DNA of 64,000 bases, from contig NZ_JACYMM010000011.1 in the NCBI RefSeq assembly GCF_020858115.1, positions 62,001-126,000 of the forward strand. The letters are read 5' to 3'. Source of the stretch: Janthinobacterium sp. FW305-129. Lineage in GTDB: Bacteria > Pseudomonadota > Gammaproteobacteria > Burkholderiales > Burkholderiaceae_D. Made by a program: the position numbers and the translations under genes. Below are positions 26,411-35,443 of this stretch, in pieces. Below the pieces are notes generated by a model. The model searched no databases. It saw nothing but the letters and a program-made list of their open reading frames with translations, and had not been told where the DNA came from. The number at the start of each line of letters is the position of its first letter. Within the stretch, counting starts at the first letter, position 1.

Positions 26411-27589
26411 TTATGCGGTACGGGAAGGACTGGCTGGTGCCGAGGGCACTGGCGCGGCGGCGGGAGCAGATTTCCGCGCTACATCGAGTTGGAATTTAGC
26501 CTTGTAGTTTAACATGGTCAGCAATAACACGAGCAGCGCCGCCCCGCCGTTATGCAGGACGGCAATCGACAATGGCCAGCTCAGGTAAATCGTCGCCAGC
26601 CCCGTGGCCGCCTGCAGTGCCAGCACCAGCGCCACCCAGCGTGCCGTGCCGCGCAAGGACGGCAGCTTCCACGCGCGAAACACCGTATAGCCGATGCCGG
26701 CCAGCACGATGAAGGCGAAATTGCGGTGCACCCAGTGGATGGCCGTCAGCGCCGAAAACGGCAAATAGTGGCCGGCGGCCGTCTTGCCCAGCTCGCGCCA
26801 CAGATGGAAACCATGCTCGAAATCCATCTCCGGAATGACCTTGCCGCCGCACAGGGGGAAATCCGTGCAGGCCAGGGTGGCGTAGTTGGTGCTCACCCAG
26901 CCGCCCAGCGCGATCTGCACCGTCAGCAGCACGAGCGAGAAAACGGCCAGCGCGCGCACGGGGCGCAGCACGGACTCTTCCGCGTCGGCGCGCAGCAAGG
27001 GTTTGACGGCATAATCCTGGCGCCCGCCCAGCCACGTCAGCATGGCCAGCAAGCCCATGCCCAGCAGCAAGTGGATGGTGACGATCACCGGTTGCAGTTT
27101 TAATGTCACCGTCCAGGCGCCGAACGCGCCCTGCAGGCAGACGAACAAAAACAGCGCCGTCGGCAGCGCGGGGGCGAATTCCTGCCGCTTGCTCTTTCTC
27201 CACTGGCGCCATGCCTGCACCATCATCGCCACGATCAGCACGCCGATGGCCATGGCCAGGTAGCGGTGCGTCATTTCGATCCACGCCTTGACCACCGTCA
27301 CGGGGCCCGTCGGCATCAGGGTTTCCGCCGCCACGATGTGCTCGTGCGCAAGGAATGGGTTGGCGGAACCATAGCAGCCTGGCCAGTCCGGGCAGCCGAG
27401 GCCGGAATCGGACAGCCGCGTAAAGCCGCCGAACATGATCAGGTCGACCGTCAAAAAGACGGCGATCCACACGAGCTTGCGGTATTTATTGGCGTCCGCG
27501 GACACCCAGACCATGGTCAAAGGCAGCAGCGCCACCAGCAGACCCGTCAAGCCCAGCTGGGCCAGCGCGGAGAGATGCATCATCGGCAT
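26411..27589 (-). CDS. ctaA: Haem A synthase
   Basis: 392 residues, COX15/CtaA family. Eight helices contain the paired haem-ligand His residues (WIEMTHRYLAM; TIHLLLGMGL; LTAIHWVHRNFAF; AVLHNGGAAL). It oxidises the haem O methyl group to produce haem A. Long Ala/Pro-rich C-terminal tail. Immediately upstream of ctaB on the minus strand. Confidence 0.94.
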   Translation of the reverse strand: MPMMHLSALAQLGLTGLLVALLPLTMVWVSADANKYRKLVWIAVFLTVDLIMFGGFTRLSDSGLGCPDWPGCYGSANPFLAHEHIVAAETLMPTGPVTVVKAWIEMTHRYLAMAIGVLIVAMMVQAWRQWRKSKRQEFAPALPTALFLFVCLQGAFGAWTVTLKLQPVIVTIHLLLGMGLLAMLTWLGGRQDYAVKPLLRADAEESVLRPVRALAVFSLVLLTVQIALGGWVSTNYATLACTDFPLCGGKVIPEMDFEHGFHLWRELGKTAAGHYLPFSALTAIHWVHRNFAFIVLAGIGYTVFRAWKLPSLRGTARWVALVLALQAATGLATIYLSWPLSIAVLHNGGAALLVLLLTMLNYKAKFQLDVARKSAPAAAPVPSAPASPSRTA

Positions 27590-27598
27590 GCAGACTCC

Positions 27599-28228
27599 TC
27601 AACCGATCGCCGAAGCTTTGAGCAGCTTGGCGATGTCTTTCTTGATCTTGTTCGGGTCCGCGTCTTTCGGGAAGCGCATCATCAGATTGCCCAGCGGATC
27701 GATCAAATACAGGTGGTCGCTCGTCTTGCCGCCCGGCTCCACGGGCAGCCAGGCCTTCAGGGCGTCGTTATTGACGCGCAGCATGCTGGTGCCGTCGAAT
27801 TCGCGCATCACGAGCGTGTCGAGCGGCTGGCCATCCGTCACCAGCCAGACCCGTTCCAGGCGTTCGCGTTCCTTGCCTTGCATCAAACGCAGTTGTTGCA
27901 TGTCAAACAATTGCTTCTTGCATGCTTCCTGGCAATCGGACGGTCCCGTCTGCAGCAGCACCCACTTGCCCTTGAATTGCGCCAGCGGCGACGGCTTGCC
28001 GTCCAGTTCCGTCACCTGCAGCTGGGCTTCCGGTATCGGGTACAGACGCGGGTCGATCAGGGCGCCGTAATTGTTGCGGCCCGTGGGCTTGATGATGTAA
28101 TACGTGAAATACGAGGCGATGATGGGAAAGGCGCACACGGCCACCACGGCCAATAGTTTCCACCGTCCCGTATTCTGTGCCTGCTTGTTGCTGTTGTCTT
28201 GCGTTGCTTCAGGGCTGTTTGTTTGCAC
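27599..28228 (-). CDS. Membrane-anchored SCO-like thioredoxin-fold protein
   Basis: 209 residues from a GTG at 28228, chosen because AGGA lies 7 nt upstream; an in-frame TTG at 28249 is less likely. An N-terminal anchor (LLAVVAVCAFPIIASYFTYYI) is followed by a SCO-like domain: C-x3-C in SDCQEAC and a downstream His in DHLYLIDPLGNLMM, equivalent in order to SCO's CPxxC and DH. Burkholderiales carry this gene between SURF1 and ctaA. A second copper or redox chaperone is the likely role. It overlaps the SURF1 gene by 20 nt. Confidence 0.78.
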   Translation of the reverse strand: MQTNSPEATQDNSNKQAQNTGRWKLLAVVAVCAFPIIASYFTYYIIKPTGRNNYGALIDPRLYPIPEAQLQVTELDGKPSPLAQFKGKWVLLQTGPSDCQEACKKQLFDMQQLRLMQGKERERLERVWLVTDGQPLDTLVMREFDGTSMLRVNNDALKAWLPVEPGGKTSDHLYLIDPLGNLMMRFPKDADPNKIKKDIAKLLKASAIG

Positions 28229-28955
28229 GTCGAAATCCTGTAAAGACAAAAAATAAAAAAGCCATCAGTGCCAGTGCATACCACTGGAAGGCATAGCCGC
28301 GGTGCTTGTCGGCACCCAGGTCAGGCGCCGGCCAGTCGCGCACGGGAAGCTGGCTGGACGCTGGCGGATCAACTGCATCGACTGTTTGTTCGAGAATAAA
28401 TGGCTGCAAGGCCAGGCCGCTGGCCCGGGCCAGCTGGCCGATATCGGCATTTTGCACGATGGCGTGCGGCGCCAGGGCCGGCGCCGTGCCCAGTTCCATC
28501 ACATGGCCCGCGTTCAGGCGCGCGATGCCGCTAATGGTGACGGTGCCGGCCGGCGTGGCGTAGTCGGGAATGCGCGTGCGCTCGGCATTGTTGCGCGGCA
28601 ACCAGCCCTGCGCCACCAGCACGTGCATGGGGGAGCCGTCTATTTGAAATGGCGTGAGCACGTGAAAACCGGCCTGGCCCTTGTAGGGGCGGTTGTCCAG
28701 GTAAACCGTCCAGGCGGGCACGAAACGGCCCGTGACGGTAACGCGGCGAAACTCGATCGCTTGCGCATCGGCCGGCAGCAAGGGCGCGGCCGTCAAGGCC
28801 AGCGGCGCGGCCTGGTTGCCCGCTTCCAGCCGGGCGGCACGCGCGACTTTCTCGTCGGCACGGCGCTGCTGCCACTGCGCCAGAGAGATCCCCAGCGCCA
28901 CCAGTAGCAGCATTACAACAAATGGAATCCATCTAAAATGGAAGCGGATACGCAT
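28209..28955 (-). CDS. SURF1-family cytochrome oxidase assembly protein
   Basis: 248 residues. Two membrane helices, at the N-terminus (WIPFVVMLLLVALGISLAQW) and C-terminus (WYALALMAFLFFVFTGFR), bracket a periplasmic beta-rich domain with the family motifs GWLPRN and LDNRPYKGQ(A)GFHV. SURF1 supports haem A insertion into subunit I. Divergent from the DUF2909 gene, 36 bp away. Confidence 0.93.
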   Translation of the reverse strand: MRIRFHFRWIPFVVMLLLVALGISLAQWQQRRADEKVARAARLEAGNQAAPLALTAAPLLPADAQAIEFRRVTVTGRFVPAWTVYLDNRPYKGQAGFHVLTPFQIDGSPMHVLVAQGWLPRNNAERTRIPDYATPAGTVTISGIARLNAGHVMELGTAPALAPHAIVQNADIGQLARASGLALQPFILEQTVDAVDPPASSQLPVRDWPAPDLGADKHRGYAFQWYALALMAFLFFVFTGFRRANKQP

Positions 28956-28991
28956 TACAATGAAACCTCCTCAAGCCTGGCGCTACCATCC

Positions 28992-29192
28992 ATGAAAATC
29001 CTCGTTGCCATCGCCTTCATCCTGATCCTGGGCAGCCTGGGCTCGGCCCTGTTCTTCCTCATGCGCGACAAGGGCAAGAGCAACCGCACCGTGCAGGCGC
29101 TGGCCTTGCGCGTGGGCTTGTCGATCACCCTGTTTTTGCTGATCCTGCTGGCGCATCATCTGGGTTACATCCAGCCGACGGGCATACATTAA
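28992..29192 (+). CDS. DUF2909 twin-helix membrane protein
   Basis: 66 residues from ATG 28992. Two hydrophobic helices (LVAIAFILILGSLGSALFFL and LSITLFLLILLAHHLGYI) are joined by a short basic loop. DUF2909 proteins are embedded in betaproteobacterial cytochrome oxidase clusters, and this one alone is on the plus strand. A role in oxidase assembly is inferred from context. Confidence 0.85.
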   Translation: MKILVAIAFILILGSLGSALFFLMRDKGKSNRTVQALALRVGLSITLFLLILLAHHLGYIQPTGIH

Positions 29193-29230
29193 GCTTCTTC
29201 TTGCCTGATTGGCAAATTCTTCACGCTAAG

Positions 29231-29269
29231 AAAAAAGCCGTACCCAGGATCTCCCGGTACGGCTTTTTT
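29231..29269. terminator. Bidirectional intrinsic terminator
   Basis: A 14-bp perfect stem AAAAAAGCCGTACC / GGTACGGCTTTTTT with an 11-nt loop lies between the convergent DUF2909 (plus) and coxC (minus) genes, with the A/T tracts correctly placed to end both transcripts. Confidence 0.93.
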
Positions 29270-29313
29270 CATGCTGCAGGCCGCCTAACAACGGCGCGCG
29301 CCCTGCCCCGCCA

Positions 29314-30180
29314 TTATAACCAATACACGACCACGTACAGGCCCAGCCAGACGACGTCGACAAAGTGCCAGTACCAGGCGGCGCCTTCGAAGCCGAAGTG
29401 GTGGTCGGGCGTGAAGTGGCCTTTCAGCACGCGGTACAGGATGACGGATAGCATGATGGCGCCCAGGGTCACGTGGAAGCCGTGGAAGCCCGTCAGCATG
29501 AAGAAAGTGGCGCCGTAGATGCCGGACGTCAATTTCAAGTTCAGTTCGCTGTAGGCGTGCATGTATTCGTAGACCTGGAAGCCCATGAAGATGGCGCCCA
29601 GCACGATGGTGGCGAACAGGAACAGGGCCGTCATGGCGCGGTGGCCGGCGCGCAGCGCGTGGTGGGAAATCGTCAGGGTGACACCCGACGTCAGCAGCAA
29701 GGCCGTGTTGATGGTCGGAATCCAGAACGGCGTCATGGTGGTAAATTCCTGCACCGTGCCGGCCGGGCCCGTATTGCCCCAGTGGGCGGCAAAATCGGGC
29801 CAGATCACCTTGTGGTCGAGGTCGGCCAGCCAGGGCATCGAGATGCTGCGCGCATAGAACAGGGCGCCGAAGAAGGCGGCGAAGAACATGACTTCCGAAA
29901 AGATGAACCAGCTCATGCTCCAGCGGAAGGAGTGGTCGATGCGCTCGCTGTACAGACCCTGCTCCGATTCGCTGATCGCGTCGCCAAACCAGAAGTACAG
30001 GACCAGCAGGATGCCGGCCAGGCCCAGGTAATTCACGTACGGGCCCCAGGAGACGTCGTTGACCCAGGCCGAGGCGCCGATCATGGTCAGCAGCAGGCTG
30101 GCGCCGCCCAGCATGGGCCAGCGCGACGGGCCGGGCACGAAATAATAAGGTACGGCGGCGTGGTTGGAACTCATCATCAT
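29314..30180 (-). CDS. coxC: Cytochrome c oxidase subunit III
   Basis: 288 residues, seven predicted helices. Subunit III motifs include WGPYVNYLGLAGILL, SEVMFFAAFFGALFYAR, HWGNTGPAG and the C-terminal GFHGFHVTLGAI with HFVDVVWLGLYVVVYWL. Three consecutive Met codons begin the frame; AGGAGATGATG precedes and includes them. Confidence 0.96.
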   Translation of the reverse strand: MMMSSNHAAVPYYFVPGPSRWPMLGGASLLLTMIGASAWVNDVSWGPYVNYLGLAGILLVLYFWFGDAISESEQGLYSERIDHSFRWSMSWFIFSEVMFFAAFFGALFYARSISMPWLADLDHKVIWPDFAAHWGNTGPAGTVQEFTTMTPFWIPTINTALLLTSGVTLTISHHALRAGHRAMTALFLFATIVLGAIFMGFQVYEYMHAYSELNLKLTSGIYGATFFMLTGFHGFHVTLGAIMLSVILYRVLKGHFTPDHHFGFEGAAWYWHFVDVVWLGLYVVVYWL

Positions 30181-30214
30181 CTCCTCAAAAACTTATAGGG
30201 TGGTTTTTTATAAT

Positions 30215-30421
30215 TTATAAAACGACGAATTTAACAATTGAAATCAGGATGCCGATCAGGCAAGCCACCACCAGGAAACCGGCGATGACGATGTGCACGG
30301 GATTGAGCTTGGCCGAATCCGTGTCGAAATCGCTCTTGCGGCGCAAGCCCGTGAATGACCAGACGACGGCGCGCAAGGAATACAGGAACGACGCTTTTTC
30401 CGGCTTGGCGGATTCGCCCAT
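30215..30421 (-). CDS. DUF2970 small membrane protein
   Basis: 68 residues. The sequence FLYSLRAVVWSFTGLRRKS followed by one C-terminal helix (VIAGFLVVACLIGILISIV) defines DUF2970, a small Burkholderiales protein regularly encoded between ctaG and coxC. It probably associates with the oxidase; its function is unknown. Confidence 0.88.
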   Translation of the reverse strand: MGESAKPEKASFLYSLRAVVWSFTGLRRKSDFDTDSAKLNPVHIVIAGFLVVACLIGILISIVKFVVL

Positions 30422-30430
30422 GGCACTCTC

Positions 30431-31003
30431 CTATTGGACGGCCGGGGTCTGAGCCTGGCTCAGACCGGCAATCTCGAAAAACGTGTATGACAGGGTGATG
30501 GTCTTCACCTCTTTCGGCAGGGCCGGATCGAGGAAAAACACCACCGGCATCTGCCGCGCTTCCTTCGGTTTCAAGGTTTGCTGCTTGAAGCAGAAGCACT
30601 CGACCTTCTTGAAGTGCGGCGTGGCGCTCTGCGGCGCGTAGCTGGGGATGGCTTGCGCGTTGACGACGCGGTTTTGCGTATTGACCACCTCATACATGAC
30701 GGTCACCAGTTCGCCCGGGTGCACCTGCATGCTCGAGACGGTCGGGCGGAAGCGCCAAGGTCCCTGCGCATTGCCGTCGAACTCGACGGTGATGCTGCGC
30801 GTCGTATCGACTTGCGTATTGTTGTCGTAGGCCACCGTGCCATCTTTTTGCGTCAGCACGTTAATGCCCATCACTTCGCAAATCTGCTTGTAGACGGGAA
30901 TCAGGGCATAGCCAAAGCCAAACATCAGCACGGCAATGACGAGCAGCTTGCCCAGCATCTTGCGGTTCAGGCCGCGTGTTTCCTGTTGGTGGGGCGTCGT
31001 CAC
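30431..31003 (-). CDS. ctaG: Cytochrome c oxidase assembly protein CtaG (Cox11)
   Basis: 190 residues. An N-terminal anchor (LLVIAVLMFGFGYALIPVYKQICEVMG) precedes a periplasmic immunoglobulin-like domain with the copper motif C-F-C-F (ECFCFKQQTL). Cox11 delivers copper to the CuB site of subunit I. Confidence 0.95.
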   Translation of the reverse strand: MTTPHQQETRGLNRKMLGKLLVIAVLMFGFGYALIPVYKQICEVMGINVLTQKDGTVAYDNNTQVDTTRSITVEFDGNAQGPWRFRPTVSSMQVHPGELVTVMYEVVNTQNRVVNAQAIPSYAPQSATPHFKKVECFCFKQQTLKPKEARQMPVVFFLDPALPKEVKTITLSYTFFEIAGLSQAQTPAVQ

Positions 31004-31004
31004 G

Positions 31005-31121
31005 TCAGAGCCACATGCGCTTGACGAACACGGACAGGAAGAAGAAGGCCGCCAGGGCGGCCAAGATCAGCCCGGTACGCAGGTTGTTCGGTTTTTTACG
31101 CTCAGTTTTCACTTCGGTCAT
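31005..31121 (-). CDS. Cytochrome oxidase small assembly protein
   Basis: 38 residues from ATG 31121. The basic start (MTEVKTERKKPNNLRTG) is followed by a single membrane helix (LILAALAAFFFLSVFVKRMWL). The stop lies 1 bp before the ctaG start, and the position between ctaD and ctaG matches the tiny assembly peptide annotated in betaproteobacterial oxidase operons. A longer in-frame extension upstream to 31202 overlaps ctaD and is not favoured. Confidence 0.82.
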   Translation of the reverse strand: MTEVKTERKKPNNLRTGLILAALAAFFFLSVFVKRMWL

Positions 31122-31176
31122 GGCAGCAACTTTATTCAAGGCGGGCCGCGCAACACGCCGGCCCGTGACACTGACA

Positions 31177-32775
31177 TTACTTGACGGTAGGCGGCGTTTC
31201 AAACGTGTGGAACGGCGCCGGGCTCGGCACGGTCCATTCCAGGCCTTCCGCGCCTTCCCATGGTTTCGCTGGCGCGGCCTTGCCGCCGCGGATGGTCGGC
31301 AAGACGACGAAGAACAGGAAGTACACCTGCATCAGGCCGAAACCGAAACCGCCGATCGAGGCGATCATATTGAAGTCCGTGAACTGCGCCGGATAGTCGG
31401 CGTAGCGGCGCGGCATGCCGGCCAGGCCCAGGAAGTGCATCGGGAAGAAGGTCACGTTGAACGTGATCAGCGACAGCCAGAAGTGGATCTTGCCGCGCGT
31501 CTCGTTGTACATATGGCCAGTCCATTTCGGCGACCAGTAGTAGAAACCGGCGAACAGGGCGAACAGCGAACCGGCCACCAGCACGTAGTGGAAGTGCGCC
31601 ACCACATAATAGGTATCCTGCAGCTGGATGTCGATCGGCGTGACGGCCAGGATCAGGCCCGTGAAGCCGCCCATGGTAAACACGAAGATGAAGCCCACCG
31701 AGAACAGCATCGGCGTCTCGAACGTCATCGAGCCCTTCCACATGGTGGCGATCCAGTTGAACACTTTCACGCCCGTCGGCACGGCGATCAGCATGGTCGC
31801 GTACATGAAGAACAGCTGGCTCGTCACCGGCATGCCGGTAGTAAACATGTGATGCGCCCAGACGATGAAGGACAGAATCGCGATCGACGCCGTGGCGTAG
31901 ACCATCGAGGCATAGCCGAACAATGGCTTGCGGGCAAAAGCTGGCAGGATCTGCGAGACGATGCCGAAAGCCGGCAAGATCATGATGTAGACCTCGGGGT
32001 GGCCGAAGAACCAGAAGATGTGCTGGTACATGACGGGGTCGCCGCCGCCTGCCGCGTTAAAGAAGGACGTGCCGAAATGGCGATCCGTCAGGGTCATGGT
32101 AATCGCGCCAGCCAGCACCGGCATGACGGCGATCAACAAATAGGCGGTAATCAGCCAGGTCCAGCAGAACATCGGCATCTTCATCAGGGTCATGCCAGGG
32201 GCGCGCATGTTCAGGATGGTGACGATGATGTTAATCGAGCCCATGATGGACGAGGCGCCCATCAGGTGCATGGCAAAAATGGCCATGTCCATGCCGGGGC
32301 CCATCTGCGTCGACAGCGGCGCATACAGGGTCCAGCCGGCAGCCGTGGCGCCACCGGGCACGAGGAAGGACGTGGCCAGCAGCAGCGCGGCCGGCGGCAG
32401 CAGCCAGAACGAGAAGTTGTTCATGCGGGCAAACGCCATGTCGGACGCGCCCACTTGCAGCGGGATCATCCAGTTGGCATAGCCGACGAAGGCCGGCATG
32501 ATGGCGCCAAACACCATCACCAGGCCGTGCATGGTGGTCAGTTGATTAAAAAATTCAGGGTGAAAGAATTGCAAGCCTGGATGAAACAGTTCCGTGCGGA
32601 TCATCAGGGCCAGCACGCCGCCCGACAGCAGCATGATGAACGAGAACCACAGGTACAGGGTGCCGATATCCTTGTGGTTGGTGGCAAACAGCCAGCGGCG
32701 GTAGCCGGTCGGGTGGTCGTGGGCATGGTCGTGATCGTGACCGGCGTGGTCCAAGGTGCTCGTGCTAGTACTCAT
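31177..32775 (-). CDS. ctaD: Cytochrome c oxidase subunit I
   Basis: 532 residues, twelve helices. The haem and CuB ligands are recognisable: MHGLVMVFG, the His-Tyr cross-link motif [25 protein letters not shown] and [10 protein letters not shown] His-rich N-terminus ([13 protein letters not shown]) precedes the first helix. It is the catalytic subunit of the aa3 oxidase. AGGAGCCGCAT precedes the ATG. Confidence 0.97.
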   Translation of the reverse strand: MSTSTSTLDHAGHDHDHAHDHPTGYRRWLFATNHKDIGTLYLWFSFIMLLSGGVLALMIRTELFHPGLQFFHPEFFNQLTTMHGLVMVFGAIMPAFVGYANWMIPLQVGASDMAFARMNNFSFWLLPPAALLLATSFLVPGGATAAGWTLYAPLSTQMGPGMDMAIFAMHLMGASSIMGSINIIVTILNMRAPGMTLMKMPMFCWTWLITAYLLIAVMPVLAGAITMTLTDRHFGTSFFNAAGGGDPVMYQHIFWFFGHPEVYIMILPAFGIVSQILPAFARKPLFGYASMVYATASIAILSFIVWAHHMFTTGMPVTSQLFFMYATMLIAVPTGVKVFNWIATMWKGSMTFETPMLFSVGFIFVFTMGGFTGLILAVTPIDIQLQDTYYVVAHFHYVLVAGSLFALFAGFYYWSPKWTGHMYNETRGKIHFWLSLITFNVTFFPMHFLGLAGMPRRYADYPAQFTDFNMIASIGGFGFGLMQVYFLFFVVLPTIRGGKAAPAKPWEGAEGLEWTVPSPAPFHTFETPPTVK

Positions 32776-32788
32776 ATGCGGCTCCTAA

Positions 32789-33997
32789 TTACTTGCGTGC
32801 AGCCACGACTTCGGCTGGTTGAACGATGTTCTCTGCGGCCTTGTTCGACCAGGAATTGCGCGTGTAAGTGATCACTGCGGCAATTTCCGTGTCGGACAGC
32901 TGTTTCCATGCTGGCATTTCAGCGGGATACTTGCCGCTCTTTTGCCCGTTCAGCAAGACGTGGATCTGATCCGCTTTCGGGCCGTTCACCACGGCCGAGC
33001 CGTCCAGCGGCGCAAACGCCCCCGGTACGCCCTTGCCCGTCGCCTGGTGGCAGACCACGCAGTTGGCCGCATACACTTTCTCGCCCTTGACCTTCAATTC
33101 GTCGATGGTCCACACCTTGCTTGGATCATCAGCCAATGCCGCCATTTCCTTTTGTTTTACATCAACCCAGGCCTTGTAGTCGTCAGCAGAGACGACCTTG
33201 ACGACGATGGGCATGAACGCATGTTCCTTGCCGCACAGCTCGGCGCAATTGCCGCGGAAGGTGCCGATATGGTCGGCCTTGAACCAGGTGTCGCGCACGA
33301 AACCGGGAATCGCATCCTGCTTGACGCCGAAGGCGGGCACGGACCAGGCGTGGATGACGTCGTTGGCCGTCAGCACCACGCGGATCTTCTTGTTGACCGG
33401 CACGACGACTTCGTTGTCGACTTCGATCAGGTAGTTTTCGCCCCGTTTTTCCGTCGGCGGCGCGCCTGGCGCACCCACTTGCGAACGCGGCGTGGCCAGG
33501 TTGGAGAGGAAGGAAATGCCTTCGCCCTCGCCTTTCAGGTAGTCATAGCCCCATTTCCACTGCATGCCGGTGGCCTTGATGGTGATGTCGGCGTTCGAGG
33601 TGTCTTTCATGCCGACCACGGTGCGCGTGGCAGGCAGGGCCATGCCGATGACGATCAGGAAAGGCACGACGGTCCAGGCGATCTCGACGGTGGTGCTTTC
33701 GTGGAAAGTGGCCGGCTTGTGGCCCAGGGACTTGCGGTGCTTGAAGATGGAATAGAACATGACGCCGAACACGGCCACGAAGATCACCAGGCAGATGATC
33801 ATCATCAGGGTGTGCAAATCGTAGATTTCATGGGCGATCTGTGTCGCCGGCGGTTGCAGATTCATTTCGAACGGCACGGGACCGCCGGTGCCGGGATAGG
33901 TGCTGGCAGCCGGTGCCGCCGTGGCCCATCGCCCGATGCCAAACGCTGTCAAAGACAGCCCGAGCAGCAACGATTGAAGTCGCTTTGCATGTGTCAT
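32789..33997 (-). CDS. coxB: Cytochrome c oxidase subunit II with fused cytochrome c domain
   Basis: 402 residues from ATG 33997 with GGGGAA upstream. A signal peptide and two membrane helices precede the CuA cupredoxin domain (HAWSVPAFG ... CAELCGKEHAFMP supplies both Cys, His and Met ligands). A C-terminal cytochrome c domain follows with haem motif C-V-V-C-H near residue 330 and a distal Met in the MPAW region. The fusion is the caa3-like arrangement, allowing internal electron entry. First gene of the oxidase cluster. Confidence 0.96.
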   Translation of the reverse strand: MTHAKRLQSLLLGLSLTAFGIGRWATAAPAASTYPGTGGPVPFEMNLQPPATQIAHEIYDLHTLMMIICLVIFVAVFGVMFYSIFKHRKSLGHKPATFHESTTVEIAWTVVPFLIVIGMALPATRTVVGMKDTSNADITIKATGMQWKWGYDYLKGEGEGISFLSNLATPRSQVGAPGAPPTEKRGENYLIEVDNEVVVPVNKKIRVVLTANDVIHAWSVPAFGVKQDAIPGFVRDTWFKADHIGTFRGNCAELCGKEHAFMPIVVKVVSADDYKAWVDVKQKEMAALADDPSKVWTIDELKVKGEKVYAANCVVCHQATGKGVPGAFAPLDGSAVVNGPKADQIHVLLNGQKSGKYPAEMPAWKQLSDTEIAAVITYTRNSWSNKAAENIVQPAEVVAARK

Positions 33998-34462
33998 GTT
34001 TTCCCCAACCACCCAAAAATAATGATATTTTAAACGGCTGCGGATTTCTCCGTACTGGACCGCTGCCGCTCCTCCATGAAAGCAACACGGCCGGAATGCG
34101 GCCATGTGCGTCAAGCACCAGCGAATTCCATGCTGGATGCCGCAGCAAAAACGGCGGCGCGCAACCATGCTGGAACCCTGTTTTTCTTCCCCACCTTGAA
34201 ATGGCCTCGTGTGGAAGATGGTTACTATACTAATGCAGTAACTTCGAATAAGTCTCGCTTTGTTTTTTTTATTTTGTATGCAGCCCTTGTTTTTTCTACT
34301 TAACAAGCTGACAAACAATCAACGATTATAATCAAGTAAACTTGAATCCATCAAGCAATAATCGGCTTTGTGCGCGCCCTGCTCCCGGCCGCCGCGCGCT
34401 TTGCAACGCTTGCGGCAACATCCATGCGCGGATGGCGACCGAGTGTCGGTTTCTTTGCCCTT
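33998..34462. other. 465-bp intergenic region upstream of coxB
   Basis: No gene seen. About 34210-34370 is markedly AT-rich (runs of T, TTTTTTATTTTG) and contains a 14-bp palindrome TCAAGT-AA-ACTTGA (34332-34345). It probably holds the promoter of the cytochrome oxidase cluster. Nothing recognisable was found from 34375 to the methyltransferase stop. Confidence 0.6.
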
Positions 34463-35359
34463 TTATTTAGGCTTGCGCGGCAGGTCAAAGCGGATGATCG
34501 CTTCGCCATTGCGCGTCACGCGCGGCGCGGGGCGGAAGGCGTGGCCGTAAATGATCTCGAAACTCAGGCCCAGCTTGCCGTCGGGACGGCGCATCTTTTC
34601 CAGCGCGGCCAGCATGCGCCGCCAGGCCGCCTTGCCCATCAGGCCGCGCCGGCGCGTGGTGAGCGGGTTGCCGCCGAAGGCGCGCACGTCCGCCAGCAGT
34701 TTTTCCGCCGTATCGTAGGTGACGGTGATGATCTCCATGTCCAGCACGGGCGTGGAAAAGCCCGTCTCGACCAGCATGTCGCCAAAGTCGTGCATGTCAA
34801 CAAAAGGCAAGGCGTGCGGATATAAATCGGCCTCGGCAAACGCGTCGCGCACTTCGCGGAAGGTATCGGGGCCGAAGCAGGAAAACATCAGCAAGCCATC
34901 GAGGCGCAGCGTGCGCCGCCATTCGGCAAATACGCGGTCGGGCTGGGCATGCCAGTGCAGCGCCAGATTCGACCACACGAGGTCGATGCTGCCCTGCGCC
35001 AGCGGCAGGTCGCCCAGGTCGCCGCATAATAAATCCACGCCCGCCTTGGCCGGCAGCAACTTGCTGAGGAACTGGTTCAGGCTGGCCAGTTTCGACGCGG
35101 GCGCGCGCGCCGCCTGCATCATTGCTTGCGCTGCATCGAGACCGATAATCTGCGCTGCGGGATAATCCTTGTGCAACTGCGCCAGGTCCGCGCCCGGACC
35201 GCAGCCGGCGTCGAGCACCCGCAGGGGAGCGATCTTCACCAGCTCCAGGCGCTCGTGCATGCGTGCCGACACTTCGCGGCGCAGGAAATCCGACGGCGCG
35301 ACGCGCGCGGGACGGGAAAAGAAATCGCGTACTTGCACCGCATCGATGGGCGCACTCAT
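34463..35359 (-). CDS. SAM-dependent methyltransferase, BioC-like
   Basis: 298 residues from ATG 35359; an ATG at 35386 adds nine residues, and neither has a clear ribosome-binding site. Class I methyltransferase with motif I LDAGCGPGADL, an acidic end of strand 2 (IIGLDAAQ), DLVWSNLALHWH and LDGLLMFSCFGPDTFREV. The whole resembles BioC, the malonyl-ACP O-methyltransferase that starts pimelate synthesis, but no other biotin gene is adjacent. Divergent from comF across an 84-bp gap. Confidence 0.72.
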   Translation of the reverse strand: MSAPIDAVQVRDFFSRPARVAPSDFLRREVSARMHERLELVKIAPLRVLDAGCGPGADLAQLHKDYPAAQIIGLDAAQAMMQAARAPASKLASLNQFLSKLLPAKAGVDLLCGDLGDLPLAQGSIDLVWSNLALHWHAQPDRVFAEWRRTLRLDGLLMFSCFGPDTFREVRDAFAEADLYPHALPFVDMHDFGDMLVETGFSTPVLDMEIITVTYDTAEKLLADVRAFGGNPLTTRRRGLMGKAAWRRMLAALEKMRRPDGKLGLSFEIIYGHAFRPAPRVTRNGEAIIRFDLPRKPK

Positions 35360-35443
35360 TTTGGGTGGATTGGCGGGAACTGGCATGTTGAAACCGGTGA
35401 GGTGAGATAATGTCGGCAGTGTACATGGAACAACGCCATCGCG

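Noticed and set aside
30976..32871. A 631-codon plus-strand open frame across the cytochrome oxidase genes
   Set aside because: It runs antisense to ctaG, the small assembly gene and ctaD, whose minus-strand products are unmistakable. The composition is His/Gln/Arg-rich with no motif.
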